Origin: a virus
Direction: 5' to 3' (one strand)
DNA: 64,000 nucleotides
Virus record (IMG/VR): IMGVR_UViG_3300044997_001199
Span: 151,331-215,330 of that record
The notes under the pieces are model-generated. The model did no database searches and was not told the origin of the DNA. It worked only from the letters and a program-made list of their open reading frames with translations. Positions 1-8,118 of this stretch are shown here, one piece after another. Position numbers and translations under genes: made by a program. Within the stretch, counting starts at the first letter, position 1, and each line of letters begins with the position of its first letter.

Positions 1-147
<147 letters not shown>

Positions 148-154
148 CTAGTGC

Positions 155-162
155 TATTTATA
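155..162 (-). promoter_or_regulatory. T4-like late promoter TATAAATA upstream of dnaK
   Basis: The minus strand reads TATAAATA, an exact match to the T4 late promoter, 61 bases before the dnaK ATG and in the gap after bS21. In T4 this element is read by the gp55 sigma factor with the sliding clamp. No gp55 homologue is visible in this window, so use by a phage sigma factor is inferred. Confidence 0.65.
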
Positions 163-187
163 GACAAAATCTCAAATCAAGTCAAGC

Positions 188-412
188 TCAATACAGGGTT
201 TTAGGCAATTCTTGGCTAGCCAAATATCTACGCCAACGAGATTTGGCCGCGGATTTTTTGCGTTTTCTCACCGAAGTGGGTTTTTCGTAGAACTCATATT
301 TCCTGAGATCCATGAGTATGCCCGAAGTCTGGACCTTTTTTTTGAATTTACGCAGTGCTTTTTCAACGTTTCCGTCGTTGACAAACACTCTGCGACCATT
401 TAATTCACTCAT
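188..412 (-). CDS. rpsU: Ribosomal protein bS21
   Basis: A 74-residue basic protein matching bS21: start [20 protein letters not shown], then KFKKKVQTSGIL, and the typical YEFYEKPTSVRKRKKSAA stretch. bS21 sits on the 30S platform near the anti-Shine-Dalgarno site and affects initiation. Its start overlaps the clpX stop by 8 bases, suggesting coupled translation. Phage-borne bS21 is known from large environmental phages and is thought to replace host bS21 and bias ribosomes to phage messages; that role is inferred here. The length is normal for the family and the protein looks intact. Confidence 0.93.
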   Translation of the reverse strand: MSELNGRRVFVNDGNVEKALRKFKKKVQTSGILMDLRKYEFYEKPTSVRKRKKSAAKSRWRRYLASQELPKTLY

Positions 413-1613
413 TTACTTTTTTTAACTCCTTGGGTTCATACACCATGTCGGCGTCAATAACGACTTCGGTAATACCTTGCCGCACGTATTCTCGCAGTCG
501 ATACATGTGCGGTATTAGCACTCGCTCGAGTTCTCCGTGCAAGCCACGTGCTCCTGTTTTGTTTTTCATGGCATGCTCTACCACGAGATCCAGTGCCGCG
601 GATGTGAATTCTAACTTGATCTGGTCTTGGTCAAACAGCCATTGATACTGTTCTATATAGTTATTTTTGATGTTGAGCAGTATGGCCAAAAGATCCTGTT
701 TGGTTAGTTCTCTCAAAGACACCCAGGTGGGGAATCTGCCTACAAATTCGGGGATCATGCCAAACTTTACAATGTCATCAGGAGTGGTACTGTCAAGATA
801 CACACTGGGATCCTGTTCCACTGGAACGCTGAATCCAATACTGGTTCCCTTGATTCGAGATTTCACGAGATTTTCGATGCCTACAAACGCACCGCCGGCG
901 ATAAACAAGATATCAGTGGTGTCGATTTCCACGGTGTCGTTCTGAGGATTCTTGCGACCCCCGTGAGGTACGATTCTGCACTTGGTACCCTCCACCAATT
1001 TGAGAAGGCTTTGCTGTACACCCTCACCTGACACATCGCGAGTGATACTGATATTCTCCCCTCTGCGGGCTATTTTGTCTATTTCGTCAATAAAAACGAT
1101 TCCGGTCTGGCAGCGCTCGATGTCATAATCGGCTGCTGCGTACAACCGCGAAATCACGCTTTCTACGTCATCGCCTACATAACCGGCTTCGGTCAGACTG
1201 GTGGCATCTGCGATCACAAAAGGCACACCCAGGTACCGAGCCACTGTGCGCGCCAGCAGGGTTTTGCCCGATCCCGTGGGTCCCAGCATCAGTATGTTGA
1301 CTTTTTCAATTTCCGTGTTTTTTTCTTGATTGCGTATGCGCTTGTAGTGATTGGCAATGGCCACACTGAGAACGATTTTTGCGTCTTGCTGACCAATCAC
1401 ATACTGGTCGAGAAACTGTTTGATCTCCATTGGGTCCACATGCGATTCAATCATGGTCTGGCCCTGGGCTTGGTTAGATAACAGCAGTGTGTCACACAGA
1501 GTCACGCACTCGTTGCATATGGCAACCTTGTCTCCCACAATGAGTTTTCCGACTGCGTCCTTGTGCTTGCCACAAAAACTACAGTCGTTGGGTGTGAGAT
1601 CAGTATCTGTCAT
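405..1613 (-). CDS. clpX: ATP-dependent protease unfoldase ClpX
   Basis: A 402-residue AAA+ unfoldase close to full bacterial length. It has the N-terminal zinc-binding domain (C11, C14, C33, C36), Walker A GPTGSGKT at about 111-118, the pore loop GYVGDD, Walker B IVFIDEID, and the sensor-2 motif [10 protein letters not shown] near the end. An IGF tripeptide (TSIGFSV) sits where ClpX has its ClpP-docking loop, so the protein may dock to host ClpP; no clpP is seen here. It probably redirects host proteolysis or remodels complexes, which is inference. It overlaps the membrane-protein gene upstream by 4 bases (ATGA) and bS21 downstream by 8. Confidence 0.95.
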   Translation of the reverse strand: MTDTDLTPNDCSFCGKHKDAVGKLIVGDKVAICNECVTLCDTLLLSNQAQGQTMIESHVDPMEIKQFLDQYVIGQQDAKIVLSVAIANHYKRIRNQEKNTEIEKVNILMLGPTGSGKTLLARTVARYLGVPFVIADATSLTEAGYVGDDVESVISRLYAAADYDIERCQTGIVFIDEIDKIARRGENISITRDVSGEGVQQSLLKLVEGTKCRIVPHGGRKNPQNDTVEIDTTDILFIAGGAFVGIENLVKSRIKGTSIGFSVPVEQDPSVYLDSTTPDDIVKFGMIPEFVGRFPTWVSLRELTKQDLLAILLNIKNNYIEQYQWLFDQDQIKLEFTSAALDLVVEHAMKNKTGARGLHGELERVLIPHMYRLREYVRQGITEVVIDADMVYEPKELKKVNE

Positions 1614-3091
1614 TGATTGTGCTTGCCAAGTCGATTGGAAATTTGTTCGGTTTCCGCTGCAGTGAGGAAGTCAGGATCATACTGACCCTGTTCCAACTGT
1701 TGGATAAGATGGTCGATATAGGCATCGTTGTATGTATAACTATCGGCGATCTGCTTGCTGATTTCGATCCAGTCGTTTTCATTGTATCGATAGAGAACGT
1801 GCGGGATCCGATCGGTACGTATCCATAGATCGCCCTTGACTGCATGTTCGGGGAATCGGTTTCCGAATCCAGTGCCAAGAGTCGGTTCCGGCAAGTCATC
1901 AGTGACCAGCGACATCCATGGCAGTTGATCGATTAGACCTTGTTCATATCGATGGCGTTGGTCCTTGAGAGTTCTTCCGGGATTGGCCTGTTTCCAGAGA
2001 CGCATGGCTTCTTTGACTTTGTTGTCGTGGTGACCGAACTCGTCGTCGGCAGACTCAGCATCGTCCAGTAAACGATCCATTGGGTGTTCGTGCTCCACAA
2101 TAACCAATGTTTCCTGGGTCTGGTTCTCTGTGTCCGCCGTGGTCTCAGGAACATAGACTATCGGGCCCACTGGATCAACTCCGGGTACATGATGTTTCCA
2201 TTCTTTTTGGAGGTAATCATGCGTGACTGTTTGTTCGATCGATGAATCTTGAGCAGTTTCTTGTGGGCTCGGGTCTGCAGACTCTGCTAGGTCCGACACA
2301 GCGGCGTCGAGAGACTGCGATTGAGTCAGTTGTCGTTCACGTTCCCATCCATGGCTTTCGGTGAACGCCAACAACATCATTATGGCCAGGGGATCAAATA
2401 CCATAACCAAGACTATGATCACCCATCGCACTGCTTTTTCCAGGACATTCACTTCAGGGTTGTCACCATAGACCAGAGCAGCAATATATTTGATTGGGCC
2501 GACTTCGGCTTCTACTTTTCTCAATTCACTGGCTATGGGAGCACGCTGTTCATTGAGGTCAGCGATTATCGACTGTGCCTGGGCAATTTCTCGTTGCAGT
2601 CTTACACGCTCGGCTTGTTGTTGTCTGCGTATCTGCACTGCACGTTCTGCACCGCGATCATCATTGCTGCGACTCAGACGTTCGTTGACCTGGCTGTCCA
2701 TCTGTTGAACAGAGGTCTTGGCCGCAGCAATGTTATCCTGTTGGGTGCGTATTTTTTCGTCAATCAGATCGACCTGGGCAGCAACGTCGCCGGTGGGTAC
2801 TGCCTGGTCCAGATGTGCCTTTGACAAAAATCCAAAAATACCCATGGATGTTATGATCATGAGTAGGATCACTGCTGGTACTAGATAGGCTTTCATGGTC
2901 CATCGCACACGATGCCAGTACTCATGTAGCCAGACCGTGATTGCGAGTTTGGCTATTTCTAAAATGGTGCCCATGACCGCTATGGGCACTGTGGCCGCGG
3001 CAAATATAGCCGTGAGACCGGCTATGGAGTAAAAGGCTGCGATACCGCTGAGGCTCAGGGCCACGGCCAGGACAATATATGTTAGAAACAT
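1610..3091 (-). CDS. Membrane protein with coiled coil, unknown function
   Basis: 493 residues. The first 110 or so form several hydrophobic segments (for example MFLTYIVLAVALSLSGIAAF, then a stretch around 65-90). A long charged, glutamine-rich coiled-coil region with QRQQ- and QQQAERVRLQREI-like patterns follows. Another hydrophobic helix lies near residue 220-245 (VIIVLVMVFDPLAIMMLLAF), and the C-terminus is acidic and soluble with short tryptophan and aspartate patches. I do not recognise the family. Position next to clpX with a 4-base overlap suggests co-expression. A late-type promoter lies only 7 bases before the ATG. Confidence 0.8.
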   Translation of the reverse strand: MFLTYIVLAVALSLSGIAAFYSIAGLTAIFAAATVPIAVMGTILEIAKLAITVWLHEYWHRVRWTMKAYLVPAVILLMIITSMGIFGFLSKAHLDQAVPTGDVAAQVDLIDEKIRTQQDNIAAAKTSVQQMDSQVNERLSRSNDDRGAERAVQIRRQQQAERVRLQREIAQAQSIIADLNEQRAPIASELRKVEAEVGPIKYIAALVYGDNPEVNVLEKAVRWVIIVLVMVFDPLAIMMLLAFTESHGWERERQLTQSQSLDAAVSDLAESADPSPQETAQDSSIEQTVTHDYLQKEWKHHVPGVDPVGPIVYVPETTADTENQTQETLVIVEHEHPMDRLLDDAESADDEFGHHDNKVKEAMRLWKQANPGRTLKDQRHRYEQGLIDQLPWMSLVTDDLPEPTLGTGFGNRFPEHAVKGDLWIRTDRIPHVLYRYNENDWIEISKQIADSYTYNDAYIDHLIQQLEQGQYDPDFLTAAETEQISNRLGKHNQ

Positions 3092-3098
3092 AGTACTC

Positions 3099-3106
3099 TA
3101 TTTATT
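3099..3106 (-). promoter_or_regulatory. Late promoter AATAAATA immediately before the membrane-protein gene
   Basis: The minus strand reads AATAAATA, then 7 bases, then the ATG at 3091. With T4-type spacing, transcription would start within a few bases of the start codon, giving an almost leaderless message. No ribosome site is seen in the gap. Confidence 0.5.
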
Positions 3107-3129
3107 GCTCGTCCTTGAGCATCCATGTT

Positions 3130-3342
3130 TCAATCTCTGCTGTTCAGTACCCAACCCAACTGCCATGGATCTTGGACAATGTTGTCTGTGACAGGTCCTT
3201 CGGTCACGTAGCTTGATATCTGGGAATCTGGTGTATTGTCGATCTTTTCTATTGAGTCTGTGCCCGAGCAATACTAATCAATATAGTCGCCTTCGAGCCT
3301 TATGTCGTATACAATACCACCCGCATAGTGCCAGGAACACGA
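3130..3342 (-). pseudogene. Possible remnant of a small gene, interrupted by TAG
   Basis: The 361-base gap 3092-3452 has no intact gene. On the minus strand one frame reads protein-like text over about 70 codons (..YAGGIVYDIRLEGDYID, stop, YCSGTDSIEKIDNTPDSQ.., ending LGWVLNSRD) with a single TAG at 3274-3276 and no clear start codon. It could be a decayed gene or chance; I see no family match. The rest of the gap shows nothing definite apart from the promoter near 3100. Confidence 0.25.
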
Positions 3343-3452
3343 TCAACGCCGATTACAGTTATAGCAGGAAATACAGATCAGTGCAACCGTTGGCTGTGTG
3401 TGGTTGACTGTTTTGTGTCTGAGTCAGTTGACTCAGCGTTCATACCGTGGAT

Positions 3453-4871
3453 TCACAGTTTTTCCTCCGCATCGAACCCACGGAATCTAACAAACCGAGG
3501 GAATCGGAGACTGCAGGTACCATCTTGATTTTGCGTGACTGCATCGGCCTGGATCTCGACCACATGTCCTTGCAATGTAGCTCGGTTGTTCCAGTAGGCA
3601 TCGCGGTCCTGATCGGTCAATCCCGAACCCACATTTACCCGGATCTGTTTTTCGGCATCCTGCCCCTCGCAGATCATGGCACCCAGACGTCCTACATTGC
3701 GACCCGTGCCTTCTTCAAATCCCACAATGGTCAGGTCCACGGTGATAGTGGGCTTCCACTTCATCCAGAAACTGCTGCGACGACATTCATACGGCGCATG
3801 AAGATCTTTGATCATGATGCCCTCGTAGCCCTGTGCCACTGCATCCGCAGCGAATCGGTGCATGATGTCGCGTCCCTGGGAAGTGTCAAGATTCACAGTG
3901 ATACCGGGCATGACACGCAGGCAAGTGGTTTGTGCTTCAATAACAGTGCGGGCCCGGTCTAACATGCCCACGCGCCGGTACTGCTGTGCGTTCCAATGCC
4001 CGCGTTCAAAGTCGTCCAATGGAATTATGTCAAAGATATGGTAGACCATGCCCGTGGTCTTGGCATCTTTCTTGCGACGCGCCTGGCGCATCAGGGTCTG
4101 GAAACTTTCGCCCACGATCTCGCCGTCTAAAACAAATCGTCCGCCACTGGTGTGCGCCTGTTGAAAGTAACGACGATTGTCGGCAATGGCATCAGCGATT
4201 TGCGGAAAATTGGTCAATTCCTTGCCATTGCGACTATACAGTGTGACCCCCAGCCCGTTGACCACGGACAGCACACGCACACCATCCAGTTTGCATTCCA
4301 GACGTTTTTCTCCCTGCATCTTGGCCGGGTGATCTGTGGAATCCTGTGCGAGCTGGCAGGAAAACACCGGTATGCGCCAGTCTGTCTTGCCCAGGACCTT
4401 GTTGAGAGTTTTGTCCGAAATTCCGCAGCGGAGATCCTTGATCAGCACTCGCCGGGCCAGGCTATTCCACTCTACGGAATCAAACTGCATCATGACTTCT
4501 TCGATCGCAGTGCGAGCCTGATTGCCAGTTACTCCGCGTGTGCGAAGATTCTCACACAAGGCCCAGAACCGTGGCCATGAATTGGGCCGATCTGTTAGAT
4601 CGTGAGATTCTGGAACCTGTTGCACATGATACACAAAAAAGGGATTGTAGGCAAGATAACAATTGAACAAAAAACATTGTGCATTGGCACTGCCCAATTT
4701 AGAGGCCATGAGAGCCTTTTCAATCACACGCTCTTTGTGGATTCTGCTGTCGCTTGACTCAAGATCACGAATCCAGTCTGCGGCCAATTTGATTCCTTCG
4801 AATTCTGACTGACCAAAGTCAATGTCTCGCATGTACTTAACCCCAGAAAGATACCGTAATAGTTGGAACAT
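3453..4871 (-). CDS. ATP-dependent DNA ligase
   Basis: 472 residues, similar in plan to T4 gp30. An N-terminal helical domain is followed by the nucleotidyltransferase core: motif I CKLDGVR with the adenylated lysine at about K194, motif Ia-like YSRNGKE, motif III FVLDGEIVG, motif IV YEGIMIKD and motif V WMKWKP. A C-terminal OB-type domain with NVGSGLTDQDRD and EIQADAVT follows. It seals nicks during phage DNA replication and repair. The start is supported by AAAGGAGGG 8 bases before the ATG. That ribosome site lies in a 19-base sequence repeated upstream at 5158-5176. Confidence 0.95.
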   Translation of the reverse strand: MFQLLRYLSGVKYMRDIDFGQSEFEGIKLAADWIRDLESSDSRIHKERVIEKALMASKLGSANAQCFLFNCYLAYNPFFVYHVQQVPESHDLTDRPNSWPRFWALCENLRTRGVTGNQARTAIEEVMMQFDSVEWNSLARRVLIKDLRCGISDKTLNKVLGKTDWRIPVFSCQLAQDSTDHPAKMQGEKRLECKLDGVRVLSVVNGLGVTLYSRNGKELTNFPQIADAIADNRRYFQQAHTSGGRFVLDGEIVGESFQTLMRQARRKKDAKTTGMVYHIFDIIPLDDFERGHWNAQQYRRVGMLDRARTVIEAQTTCLRVMPGITVNLDTSQGRDIMHRFAADAVAQGYEGIMIKDLHAPYECRRSSFWMKWKPTITVDLTIVGFEEGTGRNVGRLGAMICEGQDAEKQIRVNVGSGLTDQDRDAYWNNRATLQGHVVEIQADAVTQNQDGTCSLRFPRFVRFRGFDAEEKL

Positions 4872-4878
4872 TTGCCCA

Positions 4879-5176
4879 GCCCTCCTTTGTGACTACTATT
4901 CAAACCCTTCAGCAACTCGGGGTCTGTCACTCCTCCTTTCGTACACTGTCAGAAAGAATCGACAAACACCGTGGGGAGGTAAATGCACTACCCGTCTTGG
5001 ATACATCAAACAAAAACGTATCGGGTACTTTGTACTCAAGCATTATATTTAGAGTCTTCTTACTCACAGCATCGAACGATGCACGGCCCGCTGGAGTGCG
5101 AGAGTATTGCTTTCACCACACCTTAATTTCTTCAGGCATCATGTTGTCCGTCTCAACGCCCTCCTTTGTGACTACT
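4879..5176 (-). repeat. 19-base direct repeat carrying a strong ribosome site (4879-4897 and 5158-5176)
   Basis: The minus strand reads AGTAGTCACAAAGGAGGGC at both places. The copy at 4879-4897 serves the ligase start. The copy at 5158-5176 lies 15 bases before the ATG of the interrupted small frame at 4927-5142. This suggests a duplicated leader, or insertion of the small gene into the ligase leader. Confidence 0.7.
4927..5142 (-). pseudogene. Small gene interrupted by an in-frame TGA
   Basis: The 355-base gap before the ligase holds a frame starting MMPEEIKVW at 5142, then TGA at 5113-5115, then 61 sense codons in the same frame (KQYSRTPAGRASFDAV.., LNIMLEYKVPDTFLFD.., ending SDSVRKEE) and a final TGA. 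Changing that TGA to TGG would give a continuous protein of about 71 residues. It is either a recent nonsense mutation, a readthrough product or a base-call error. TGA is used as a normal stop elsewhere here (clpX, nrdA), so genome-wide recoding is unlikely. No family is recognised. Confidence 0.5.
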
Positions 5177-5226
5177 GTTAAGGTTGTTTAACTGTCAAGA
5201 AATTTTACACTGCGGTGAATTTCTGG

Positions 5227-6093
5227 TCAACTGAGATTCTGGCGACGCAGATTGGCCTGCACTATGGTTCGTGCCTCGGCCACTGTGTGAGAAGCGTCGG
5301 CAAGATTGGCCCGAGGCGGCGGAGTGGTAGGCTGGTCAGGCACTTCGTTGAATCTATTGAGGTCCAGCGAGTCGATACTGTCCTCATTGCGACCTTCGAT
5401 CAAACAGCCCTGTGTGGCCTGGCCTGTAAATGTTGAGGTGGCAATACTTTGCAGATATTCGCCACTCTGACCTGCTTCGGTGTTTTGTCCATATCGGTCC
5501 AGAGACAGTACAAAACTGGTCACTGCGGCCTGCGACGGAGTCGGGATGTCTGCAAAATCAATTTCGGCAGTGGCCTGGTTGGTTGGTTCATACACCAAGG
5601 CATGAAAATTCATGATTTCCCAGTATTGGTCCAGAGTGGTCATCTGTTGTGCAGGTATGGCCGCTGCGGTAGACATGACCTGAGATTCAGCGGCCGCGAC
5701 CAGAGCCAACAATGCATCGTTATAGGACGCATAGGTTCCAGCGGCCGGCTGATCCGACGGGATCACTATGGCAAGGGATGGCATGGTCTGCGTGTACACA
5801 CCATTGACCACATTCAACATGGTGTTGTAGATCAATGACAACGATTCTAGATTGCCATTGGCGATGTTGGTCTGTATCAGCTGATTGACTGTGGGAAAGT
5901 AATCATTGTGCGGATCGCCCGCGGTGGTGCCAAAAAAATCAGTGATCAAAAATGTACCATTGGGTCCTTTGCCGTTGGCAAAATCATTTTGCCCAGGTGG
6001 GTTAGCAGTGCCAAAAAACGAAGAAGTATTTGCTGACACAGGCTGATTTAGATCATTGATCAGAGGCAATCCTACCAAAGTACGAACAGTCAT
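5227..6093 (-). CDS. Probable virion (baseplate-associated) protein
   Basis: 288 residues, rich in Asn, Thr, Ala and Gln, without membrane segments or a known enzyme motif. It starts MTVRTLVGLPLINDLNQPVS and overlaps its upstream neighbour (6090-7271) by 4 bases. The pair follows a PAAR tail-tip gene on the same strand, so tail or baseplate structure is the likely role. The assignment rests on composition and context only. Confidence 0.7.
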   Translation of the reverse strand: MTVRTLVGLPLINDLNQPVSANTSSFFGTANPPGQNDFANGKGPNGTFLITDFFGTTAGDPHNDYFPTVNQLIQTNIANGNLESLSLIYNTMLNVVNGVYTQTMPSLAIVIPSDQPAAGTYASYNDALLALVAAAESQVMSTAAAIPAQQMTTLDQYWEIMNFHALVYEPTNQATAEIDFADIPTPSQAAVTSFVLSLDRYGQNTEAGQSGEYLQSIATSTFTGQATQGCLIEGRNEDSIDSLDLNRFNEVPDQPTTPPPRANLADASHTVAEARTIVQANLRRQNLS

Positions 6094-7271
6094 TGCAGCA
6101 CCCTCGCAAGCTCGGGCAGAGTGATTTTCCCGATCGACGACAGCTGACCAAATGCAATCTGCAGGGCCTGATTGGCACGGGCCTGGTCAGGCGGAATGAT
6201 CTTGGCTAGTTGATCACAGCCCGATGGTATGAATTCTGCGCCCGATGGTATGAATTCTGCGCCCGATGGTATGAATTCTGCGCCCGATGGTATGAATGCT
6301 GCGTCAGGAAATACCAGAGGAAACACCAGATCTAGATCGGAGTTGATAGTGCCATCAAGATTGTAGATAAGCACCGCACCAACCGGTGACGGAAATGTCA
6401 GGCTGGCAAAACTCTGCGGAAATGTTTTGACTGGGTTCAGTAGATCGGCCAGACTATCGAGATTGGGCGTGGTCACTTCTAATATTTCCAATGCATCCTG
6501 CAGATTGGCACCGGTGATGTCTGTCAGTGCATTGAAAATATCTTTTTCAGTCTGGGCTGGAACAGTCTGGGCACCATCTGTGCCGTCGATCTCCAGATCA
6601 ACTTCAACTCCGTTTTCGTCCAAGGCACGTTCTATGGCCGGAGTCAGTCCGCCGGCTATACGTACGATCTGCGTCAATACACTGGAGGGAAAACCAATGG
6701 TATTTGGTTGTATGGGGTCGATTGCTTGACCTAGATTGCCAAGATCTTGACCAAATGCATCCAGCGCCAGATTGATGCTAGACAGTGCTCCAGTCACAAG
6801 ATCGTCCATGTTGGTAAAAGTAGGTCCAAGATATTCATTGGCATTGACCGCACTTTCGATCACTTTGTTTGTGACATTGATATATCCGTCGGCTGCAGCA
6901 AAGGCCTGCACGAATTTGTTGAGATCACTGACATAGAATTCTCCCAGCCGTCTGAGCTCAATGGTGGCAAACAAAGGTCTAGGGCCAGTCACCGGAGACG
7001 CCGTCAAGACATCTTCAGGTATGCTGTTCGCCAAAACAGGATGCGTGGAACTTCCTATGCTGCGCATGGCATCAATGGTTGAATTGGCCACTCTCAGTGA
7101 AACATTGCCGATGGCCGAGGTCACTGCGTCCATCAGTGGACTTATCAAGGTAGACGACTGATAGGTAGTCAGTTGTGTGGAAAATGCCGCGTTGATAGCC
7201 ACAGCACCTCCCTGATACCATCCAGGTGCGGCATTGAGCTGCAACGGAGACATTGTGGTTTGATAGTTCAT
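6090..7271 (-). CDS. Probable virion protein with FIPSGAE repeats
   Basis: 393 residues, low in charge, many Ala, Ser, Thr and Leu, and a mainly helical look (for example LMDAVTSAIGNVSLRVANST). A perfect heptad-length tandem repeat FIPSGAE occurs about three and a half times near residues 323-350, encoded by a 21-base unit. It overlaps the PAAR gene upstream by 4 bases and the 288-residue gene downstream by 4. It is likely a tail or baseplate component; no family is identified. Confidence 0.7.
   Translation of the reverse strand: MNYQTTMSPLQLNAAPGWYQGGAVAINAAFSTQLTTYQSSTLISPLMDAVTSAIGNVSLRVANSTIDAMRSIGSSTHPVLANSIPEDVLTASPVTGPRPLFATIELRRLGEFYVSDLNKFVQAFAAADGYINVTNKVIESAVNANEYLGPTFTNMDDLVTGALSSINLALDAFGQDLGNLGQAIDPIQPNTIGFPSSVLTQIVRIAGGLTPAIERALDENGVEVDLEIDGTDGAQTVPAQTEKDIFNALTDITGANLQDALEILEVTTPNLDSLADLLNPVKTFPQSFASLTFPSPVGAVLIYNLDGTINSDLDLVFPLVFPDAAFIPSGAEFIPSGAEFIPSGAEFIPSGCDQLAKIIPPDQARANQALQIAFGQLSSIGKITLPELARVLQ
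6220..6303 (-). repeat. Four tandem 21-base repeats inside a virion gene
   Basis: Units at 6220-6240, 6241-6261, 6262-6282 and 6283-6303 read cccgatggtatgaattctgc plus g on the plus strand. Only the last differs (gaatgctgcg). In-frame units of seven codons encode FIPSGAE, so copy number can change without breaking the protein. Confidence 0.95.
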
Positions 7272-7558
7272 GTCAGTCTAACATTGTTGCTGCCGCCAGC
7301 ACGCGGATGACCGCAAGTGTCCGAGTCTGCACCGGTGCGTATAACCGGCCGACCACCGGCCCGCACAGTGGCGCTGCCGCCACGAGTTTTGGCACTGCAA
7401 TGTTTGGCACACCCGGAGCGACCACAGCAGGGGTGCGGAGTGACCGTCTGTGCAGGTATCACTATGGGTCTACCGTTGACCCGCACCGAAGGCACACCCG
7501 ATGTTACCACTCCACCTGCTGTGTTGGGGTCCCCCCGGCGCTGACAACGATATGGCAT
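7268..7558 (-). CDS. PAAR-domain tail spike tip protein
   Basis: 96 residues built of the glycine-rich beta hairpins seen in PAAR proteins: RGDPNTAGGVVTSGVPSVRV, then VNGRPIVIPAQTVTPHPCC, then TRGGSATVRAGGRPVIRTGA. Cys and His residues (PHPCCG, CAKHC, DTCGHP) are placed to hold a metal ion at the apex. PAAR proteins sharpen the gp5-type spike that pierces the cell envelope (T4 gp5.4 is the counterpart). The downstream genes are probable structural partners. Confidence 0.9.
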   Translation of the reverse strand: MPYRCQRRGDPNTAGGVVTSGVPSVRVNGRPIVIPAQTVTPHPCCGRSGCAKHCSAKTRGGSATVRAGGRPVIRTGADSDTCGHPRAGGSNNVRLT

Positions 7559-7559
7559 G

Positions 7560-7877
7560 TTATTCCATTACAATTTTCTTTACTGAAATCTGTATTCCAG
7601 TGGTGGCTTCGATGTAACGACCACGTACCGATCCATCGGTTGCGGCATACATTGTCACATTAGAAATATTTATTTGCGTGACTGACTCTGTATCAGCCGT
7701 GAGCATGGCAGGCACCAATCCCAGTAGTATACGACTGCCCTGCGGACCGGGTGCGATCGATACCGGATTGGTTACTGTGATCCATTCGTGATCCACGGCA
7801 GTGACTTTGCCCACCAGTTCTTCACCGCTGGTAAGTTTGAATGTGTATACTTCGTCGGGTTTGACTGACAGATTCAT
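7560..7877 (-). CDS. Small beta-rich protein, Sm-like look, unknown function
   Basis: 105 residues beginning MNLSVKPDEVYTFKLTSGEE, followed by LVGKVTAVDHEWITVTNPVS, an alternating strand pattern like LSm or other small beta-barrel proteins. The C-terminus ends in a basic strand (ISVKKIVME). It overlaps the glutaredoxin gene by 4 bases. From memory, similar proteins are common in T4-like marine phages without known function. Confidence 0.7.
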   Translation of the reverse strand: MNLSVKPDEVYTFKLTSGEELVGKVTAVDHEWITVTNPVSIAPGPQGSRILLGLVPAMLTADTESVTQINISNVTMYAATDGSVRGRYIEATTGIQISVKKIVME

Positions 7878-8110
7878 TGGGTTCCTTGATCGAAAAGTTT
7901 TTTGAGTTCAGTGAATCCACCCACATAGGTGCCATCCAAGAAAATTTGCGGCACCGTGCGTGCTGTGGGCACTGATTCCAGCAGTTGTTCGCGTGACCAT
8001 CCTCGGCCGATTTGTCGTTCTTCGTACTCAATGTTACTGAGTCGTAACAGTTGTTTGGCTTGGTTGCAGTACGGACAAGCAGGTTTGCTCCAGATTATAG
8101 CAGCAGCCAT
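7874..8110 (-). CDS. Glutaredoxin
   Basis: 78 residues from the ATG at 8110 (MAAAIIWSKPACPYC); an upstream TTG start at 8122 is less likely. It has the CPYC redox site, the TVPQIF cis-proline motif and the GG glutathione-binding turn (VGGFTELKKL). It probably re-reduces the NrdA active site, whose gene lies two genes upstream in the same grx-nrdB-nrdA unit. It may also take part in Fe-S handling, which is inference. Confidence 0.93.
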   Translation of the reverse strand: MAAAIIWSKPACPYCNQAKQLLRLSNIEYEERQIGRGWSREQLLESVPTARTVPQIFLDGTYVGGFTELKKLFDQGTQ

Positions 8111-8118
8111 GATTACTC

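Noticed and set aside
430-1665. Plus-strand open frames across clpX
   Set aside because: They are opposite-strand shadows of a clear clpX gene, without ribosome sites or recognisable products.
4927-5142. Genome-wide TGA recoding
   Set aside because: TGA ends clpX, nrdA, nrdB and many other genes with normal overlap to the next start, so it is a standard stop here.
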